Source: Wenzhouxiangella sp.
GTDB lineage: Bacteria; Pseudomonadota; Gammaproteobacteria; Xanthomonadales; Wenzhouxiangellaceae
Assembly: GCA_007123575.1 (NCBI GenBank)
Contig: SKKV01000300.1
Coordinates: 1-18,033, forward strand
DNA: 18,033 nucleotides
Direction: 5' to 3'
In this document: in pieces, positions 14,515 through 18,033 of the stretch
Position numbering within the stretch: position 1 is the stretch's first letter
Layout: every line of letters begins with the position of its first letter
The notes under the pieces: generated by a model
What the model was told of the DNA's origin: nothing
Databases searched by the model: none
The model's input: only the letters and a program-made list of their open reading frames with translations
Program-made: the position numbers and the translations under genes

Positions 14515-15208
14515 TCCGACCTCGAGCAATCAAGCCGTCATTCGCTGCCGCGGCTTGGTCAAGCAATTCATCCAGGGTGAGTCTGTCCTGCAGGTACTCA
14601 AAGGGGTGGACTTCGACGTCATGCCGGGCGAAAGTGTGGGCATTCTTGGCGCCTCCGGCGTTGGCAAGAGCACCTTGCTGCACATTCTGGGCGGGCTGGA
14701 CAAACCGACCGAGGGCGTGGTTGAAATCGAGGGCCAGAACATGGCCGCGGGCAATGAACGCAGCCGGGCCCGCATTCGCAACCGCTCGCTGGGTTTTGTC
14801 TACCAGTTTCATCACCTGCTGCCGGAATTCACCGCGCTGGAAAACGTCGCCATGCCGCTGTTGATTCGCGGTGATCAGGCCGCCGCCGCTCAGGCTGCTG
14901 CCGAAGCCTTGCTTGATCGGGTTGGCCTGGGCCAGCGCCTGCATCACAAGCCGGGTGAGCTGTCTGGCGGTGAGCGTCAGCGCGCGGCGGTGGCCCGGGC
15001 CCTGATCAATCGACCGGCCTGCGTGCTTGGCGATGAGCCAACCGGCAACCTGGATGAGCGCAATGCCGCCTCGGTCTATGACCTGATGCTCGAACTCAAC
15101 CAGGAGTTCAAGACTTCGATTGTGCTGGTCACGCATGACCCGCGGCTGGCCAAGCGACTCGACCGGCGCATGGAAATGACCGGCGGCCAGCTGCACCCGA
15201 TCGACTGA
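14507..15208 (+). CDS. lolD: lipoprotein-releasing ABC transporter ATPase LolD
   Basis: ATPase that powers the Lol permease on the cytosolic face of the inner membrane; 233 residues, the same length as the E. coli protein. Walker A GASGVGKST is at 48-56, the Q-loop Gln at 100 with LGFVYQFHHLLPEFTALENV, the ABC signature LSGGERQRAAVARAL from 152, Walker B CVLGDEPTGNLD at 172-183 and the switch His at 210. The FHHLLPEFTALENV stretch is characteristic of LolD among MacB-like ATPases. The frame is open from 14417, but the true start MSDPTSSNQ at 14507 overlaps the lolC stop by eight bases and is preceded by GGAGG (14492-14496), indicating translational coupling. comEC begins eight bases after its stop. 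Confidence 0.97.
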   Translation: MSDPTSSNQAVIRCRGLVKQFIQGESVLQVLKGVDFDVMPGESVGILGASGVGKSTLLHILGGLDKPTEGVVEIEGQNMAAGNERSRARIRNRSLGFVYQFHHLLPEFTALENVAMPLLIRGDQAAAAQAAAEALLDRVGLGQRLHHKPGELSGGERQRAAVARALINRPACVLGDEPTGNLDERNAASVYDLMLELNQEFKTSIVLVTHDPRLAKRLDRRMEMTGGQLHPID

Positions 15209-15216
15209 TTCCTGTC

Positions 15217-17493
15217 ATGGACTGGCGGCTCCCGCTCAGCTTTGCTGTCGGAGTCTTGCTGGCCACGCTGGCGCCGGCCCCGCCGGCCCTGCTATGGAGT
15301 CTGGCACTAATGCTGGTTGCCGCCGCGCTGCTATTCTGGGCGCCGGCGCGCATCACCGCGCTTCTGGTGCTGGGCGCGTCCTGGTTTTTACTCCAGGCCG
15401 GCATTGAGTCCGAGCGGGCCTGGGATCGGTCCGACGCCGGTGAACGATTGCTGGTGACTGGCACGGTTGCCGGCCTGCCGCAGTCCAGTGGTCAGCGTGT
15501 TCGCTTTGATTTCATTCCTGACCGCGGCCAGGAAGCCAACCTGCCGCGGCGCATCCAGGTGACCTGGTATCGACCTACCGAGTACATCCGGCCCGGCCAG
15601 CGCTGGGCGTTGCCGCTGCGCCTGGATCCCGTGCACGGTCGCTTGAATCCCGGCGGTTTCGATCTGCATCGCCATCTGCTGTCGCTGCGTATCGGCGCGC
15701 TGGCCAGCGTTACCGGCTCACCGCAAAGCCTCGGTCAGTCGCGCTGGCGCGGGGCGGTCGATCGCCAGCGCCAATTCCTGGGCGAAGTACTGCAGGCAGA
15801 AACCCGCGACCATCGGGCCGCGGCCCTGAACCGGGCCCTGTCCCTGGCTGATCGAGGCGGCATGGACCAGGAACTCAGCGAACTGCTGCGGCGCACCGGT
15901 ACCGCCCACCTACTGGCCATTTCCGGGCTCCATGTCGGCATGGTCGCCGGCCTGGCCGCGTTTCTGGGCGGATGGCTGCTGGCGCCGCTGGTGCTGACCA
16001 GCGCGCGCCTGGATCGGCGGCGGGTTGCCCTGGTGTGCGCCTTGCTCGCCGCCACCGGCTACGGTTTTCTGGCCGGCTGGACCTTGCCTACCCAGCGAGC
16101 GCTGATCATGCTGACGGTTGCCGCCGGCGCTTTTCTGCTGCGACGCGGCCTGCAGCCTGCCCATGCCCTGGTCGTGGCCCTGGCCGCGATCCTGCTGATA
16201 GACCCGCTCGCCCCTCTGGCCAGCGGTTTCTGGCTGTCGTTTGCCGCCGTGGCCGTCTTGATCTGGGCATTCGCCTGGCGACCGGCAGCCGAGGGTGGCA
16301 GCGCCGGCTGGCTGACCGGCCTGCTCAGAGCCCAGCTGGTTATCGCGATCGGGATGCTGCCGCTCAATGTCGGCGTCTTTCAACACCTGATTCCGCTGGC
16401 CTTGCCGGCCAACCTGGTAGCCATTCCCCTGGTCGGGCTGCTGATCCTGCCCTCCCTGCTGGTCAGCGTTGGCTTGATCCTGTTCGACCTGCCGGCGGCC
16501 TGGCCGCTGTGGCTGACTGAGACCGGCCTGGTCTGGCTGCTGCAAATCCTTGAAGCACTGGACGGGCTGGAACTGGGCTATCGACAGGTGCCGGGTGCCG
16601 GTCTCTTGGCCATGGGCTTAGCGGCGCTGGGCGCGCTCTGGCTGCTGGCGCCGCGCGGCTGGCCGGGGCGCTGGCTGGGCCTGGTGCTGCTGCTGCCGCT
16701 GTTGTGGCCGCGGCTGCCGGTGCTGGATGAACGGGCCCTGGAGCTGACCGTGATGGATGTCGGCAATGGTCTCGCCGTCCTGGTCCGCACCGCCGACGAG
16801 GTGCTTTTGTATGACACCGGCCCTGGCGACCGCGAAGGCAATGATGCGCTGGGCCGGACCTTGCCGGGGTTGCTGCGCTCGACCGGCGTTGACCGGCTGG
16901 ATCGACTGGTGGTCTCGCACGATCATCGCGACCATGCCGGTGGCCTGGGTGCGTTGGCGCCGCAGCTGAAAGAACTGACTGTTTTCAGCGCCCACGGCCT
17001 GGTCGGTGAGGCGTGCGTCAGCGGCCAGGGATGGCGCAGCGGCGACTGGGCGTTTCGTTTCCTGCATCCCTCGTCGGGCCTGCCCGATCTGGGTGCCAAC
17101 AGCGCCTGCGTGCTGCATATTGCCGGTCCTGGTGGCAACGTTCTGCTGACCGGCGGCATTGATCAAAGCGTGGAGGCGCGCCTGTTGCTGGAAAACCCGG
17201 CGCTTGCCGCCGACGTGCTGGTGCTGTCAGCCGGCGGCCACCGCCGCGCCGGCAGCGCTGAATTCCTGCGCCAGGTTTCGCCTGCGCTGGCCCTGGCATC
17301 AGTCTCTGCGGTGGATCGTTTCGGCCGCCCGCACCCGGAACTGGTGAATCGACTCGATCGGGCTGGCACGCGCCTGGTCAGCACCGGCTGGTGCGGTGCC
17401 ATTACCGTGACTTTGCAGCCCGATAAAGAACCAAGGCTGAAGACCCAGGCCGGCCAGCAGCCGCGCTTCTGGCGAAAGGGAGATTCTTGTTGA
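15217..17493 (+). CDS. comEC: DNA internalization competence protein ComEC/Rec2
   Basis: Inner-membrane channel for single-stranded DNA uptake during natural transformation; 758 residues. The N-terminal region (about 1-200) has membrane helices and a soluble DUF4131/OB-like segment with VTGTVAGLPQ. The Competence domain starts near the hallmark TGTAHLLAISGLHVG (227-241) and continues through many Leu/Ala-rich helices to about 500. The C-terminal metallo-beta-lactamase-like domain starts LELTVMDVGNG (509), with LLYDTGPG and the metal-motif segment SHDHRDHAGG (567-576). Domain order and length are complete, so the gene looks intact. It follows lolD by eight bases and precedes an ExbB-type gene, the order seen in Pseudomonas and relatives; intact comEC alone does not prove competence. 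Confidence 0.95.
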   Translation: MDWRLPLSFAVGVLLATLAPAPPALLWSLALMLVAAALLFWAPARITALLVLGASWFLLQAGIESERAWDRSDAGERLLVTGTVAGLPQSSGQRVRFDFIPDRGQEANLPRRIQVTWYRPTEYIRPGQRWALPLRLDPVHGRLNPGGFDLHRHLLSLRIGALASVTGSPQSLGQSRWRGAVDRQRQFLGEVLQAETRDHRAAALNRALSLADRGGMDQELSELLRRTGTAHLLAISGLHVGMVAGLAAFLGGWLLAPLVLTSARLDRRRVALVCALLAATGYGFLAGWTLPTQRALIMLTVAAGAFLLRRGLQPAHALVVALAAILLIDPLAPLASGFWLSFAAVAVLIWAFAWRPAAEGGSAGWLTGLLRAQLVIAIGMLPLNVGVFQHLIPLALPANLVAIPLVGLLILPSLLVSVGLILFDLPAAWPLWLTETGLVWLLQILEALDGLELGYRQVPGAGLLAMGLAALGALWLLAPRGWPGRWLGLVLLLPLLWPRLPVLDERALELTVMDVGNGLAVLVRTADEVLLYDTGPGDREGNDALGRTLPGLLRSTGVDRLDRLVVSHDHRDHAGGLGALAPQLKELTVFSAHGLVGEACVSGQGWRSGDWAFRFLHPSSGLPDLGANSACVLHIAGPGGNVLLTGGIDQSVEARLLLENPALAADVLVLSAGGHRRAGSAEFLRQVSPALALASVSAVDRFGRPHPELVNRLDRAGTRLVSTGWCGAITVTLQPDKEPRLKTQAGQQPRFWRKGDSC

Positions 17494-17563
17494 GTAGCCG
17501 GGTCGAATAGTTCAGCTCAATCCCGGTTATCATTTCAAGCTGTTTGCGCAGAAAGAGTCGAGC

Positions 17564-18033
17564 ATGCTTGAAATCGTGATTGCTGGCGGCTGGCTGATGG
17601 TGCCCATCATCCTCTGTTCGATCCTGGCCGTGGCCATCATCATCGAGCGCTTTCTGGCCTTGCGGGGTGGGCGCGTGATGCCGGCGGCGGTGCCCGGCCA
17701 GGTTCGGCAATGGGCCGCTCAGCACGAGCTGGACGAAAAGCACATCGAACAGCTCAGGCGCTCTTCGCCGCTGGGGCAGATTCTGGCCGCGGCCCTGGAC
17801 AATCGCCGGCGCCCACGCGAAATCATCAAGGAAGCCGTGGAAGATACCGGCCGCCACGTGGTGCATGAGTTGGAGCGCTTCTTGAACACGCTGGGCACCA
17901 TTGCCGGCATTACCCCGCTGCTGGGCCTGCTCGGCACCGTGGTCGGGATGATTCGGGTGTTCAGTGCCATCATGGTCCACGGCGTTGGTGACCCCAACGA
18001 ACTGGCCGGCGGAATTTCGGAAGCCTTGATCAC
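17564..18033 (+). CDS. exbB: MotA/TolQ/ExbB proton channel family protein, 3' end cut off
   Basis: Inner-membrane subunit of a proton-driven energiser that powers outer-membrane processes together with an ExbD/TolR partner. The first 156 residues are in the window. The N-terminal helix is MLEIVIAGGWLMVPIILCSILAVAIIIERFLAL (about 5-32), followed by a charged cytosolic stretch with EIIKEAVEDTGRHVVHELERFLN. The second helix is NTLGTIAGITPLLGLLGTVVGMIRVFSAI, including the family signature PLLGLLGTVVGMI. The window ends in the GGISEALIT segment, where the third helix should begin. In related genomes exbD and lpxK follow comEC-exbB, so exbD is expected next. Whether it serves TonB, Tol or another system cannot be told from this fragment. 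It starts 70 bases after the comEC stop. Confidence 0.9.
   Translation, partial: MLEIVIAGGWLMVPIILCSILAVAIIIERFLALRGGRVMPAAVPGQVRQWAAQHELDEKHIEQLRRSSPLGQILAAALDNRRRPREIIKEAVEDTGRHVVHELERFLNTLGTIAGITPLLGLLGTVVGMIRVFSAIMVHGVGDPNELAGGISEALI

Noticed and set aside
15910..16545. 211-codon minus-strand open frame opposite comEC
   Set aside because: A Gln/Gly/Arg-rich translation typical of the reverse complement of Leu/Ala-rich membrane helices.
17528..17533. TATCAT as a -10 box for the ExbB-type gene
   Set aside because: No acceptable -35 at 16-18 bases; the gene is probably read through from comEC.

Overview
The window is a stretch of GC-rich bacterial chromosome holding sixteen protein-coding genes, two of them cut by the window edges. 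Nearly all are core cell-maintenance genes. I see no tRNA or rRNA gene, CRISPR array, insertion sequence, prophage or atypical island. Gene content and order point to a gammaproteobacterium: the run ratA-rnfH / bamE / fur / recN / grpE-dnaK-dnaJ-dapB and the run rne / rluC / lolC-lolD-comEC-exbB are both familiar from Pseudomonas and the Xanthomonadales. The short DapB and the roughly 326-residue type of malate dehydrogenase lean toward the Xanthomonadales or relatives, but genus and family cannot be fixed from this window.

Layout. 1-838 (-): malate dehydrogenase, 3' end missing. 987-1701 (+): ratA and rnfH, overlapping. 1712-2113 (-): bamE, divergent from fur (2203-2628, +). 2629-4293 (-): recN, abutting fur tail to tail. 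4452-8202 (+): the grpE-dnaK-dnaJ chaperone genes, followed by dapB (8277-9020, +). 9078-11555 (-): rne, convergent with dapB. 11556-12307: a 752-base spacer with no credible gene, probably carrying a long rne leader. 12308-18033 (+): rluC, lolC, lolD, comEC and an ExbB/TolQ-type gene running off the right edge.

How the genes work together. BamE belongs to outer-membrane protein assembly and LolC/LolD to lipoprotein export from the inner membrane, so two envelope-biogenesis systems are represented. GrpE, DnaK and DnaJ form one folding machine. RNase E and RluC act on RNA. RecN repairs double-strand breaks and ComEC imports DNA. Fur is the iron-responsive regulator.

The most interesting signals are regulatory. 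There is a strong heat-shock (sigma-32) promoter candidate between grpE and dnaK whose -10 box lies in the loop of a perfect 8-bp dyad, followed at once by a second palindrome. A similar but weaker sigma-32-like site precedes grpE. There is also a predicted leader of about 640 nt for rne with several inverted repeats. I found no convincing new multi-gene system. The protein-level oddities are a Fur with an enlarged loop near its metal sites and a compact DapB.
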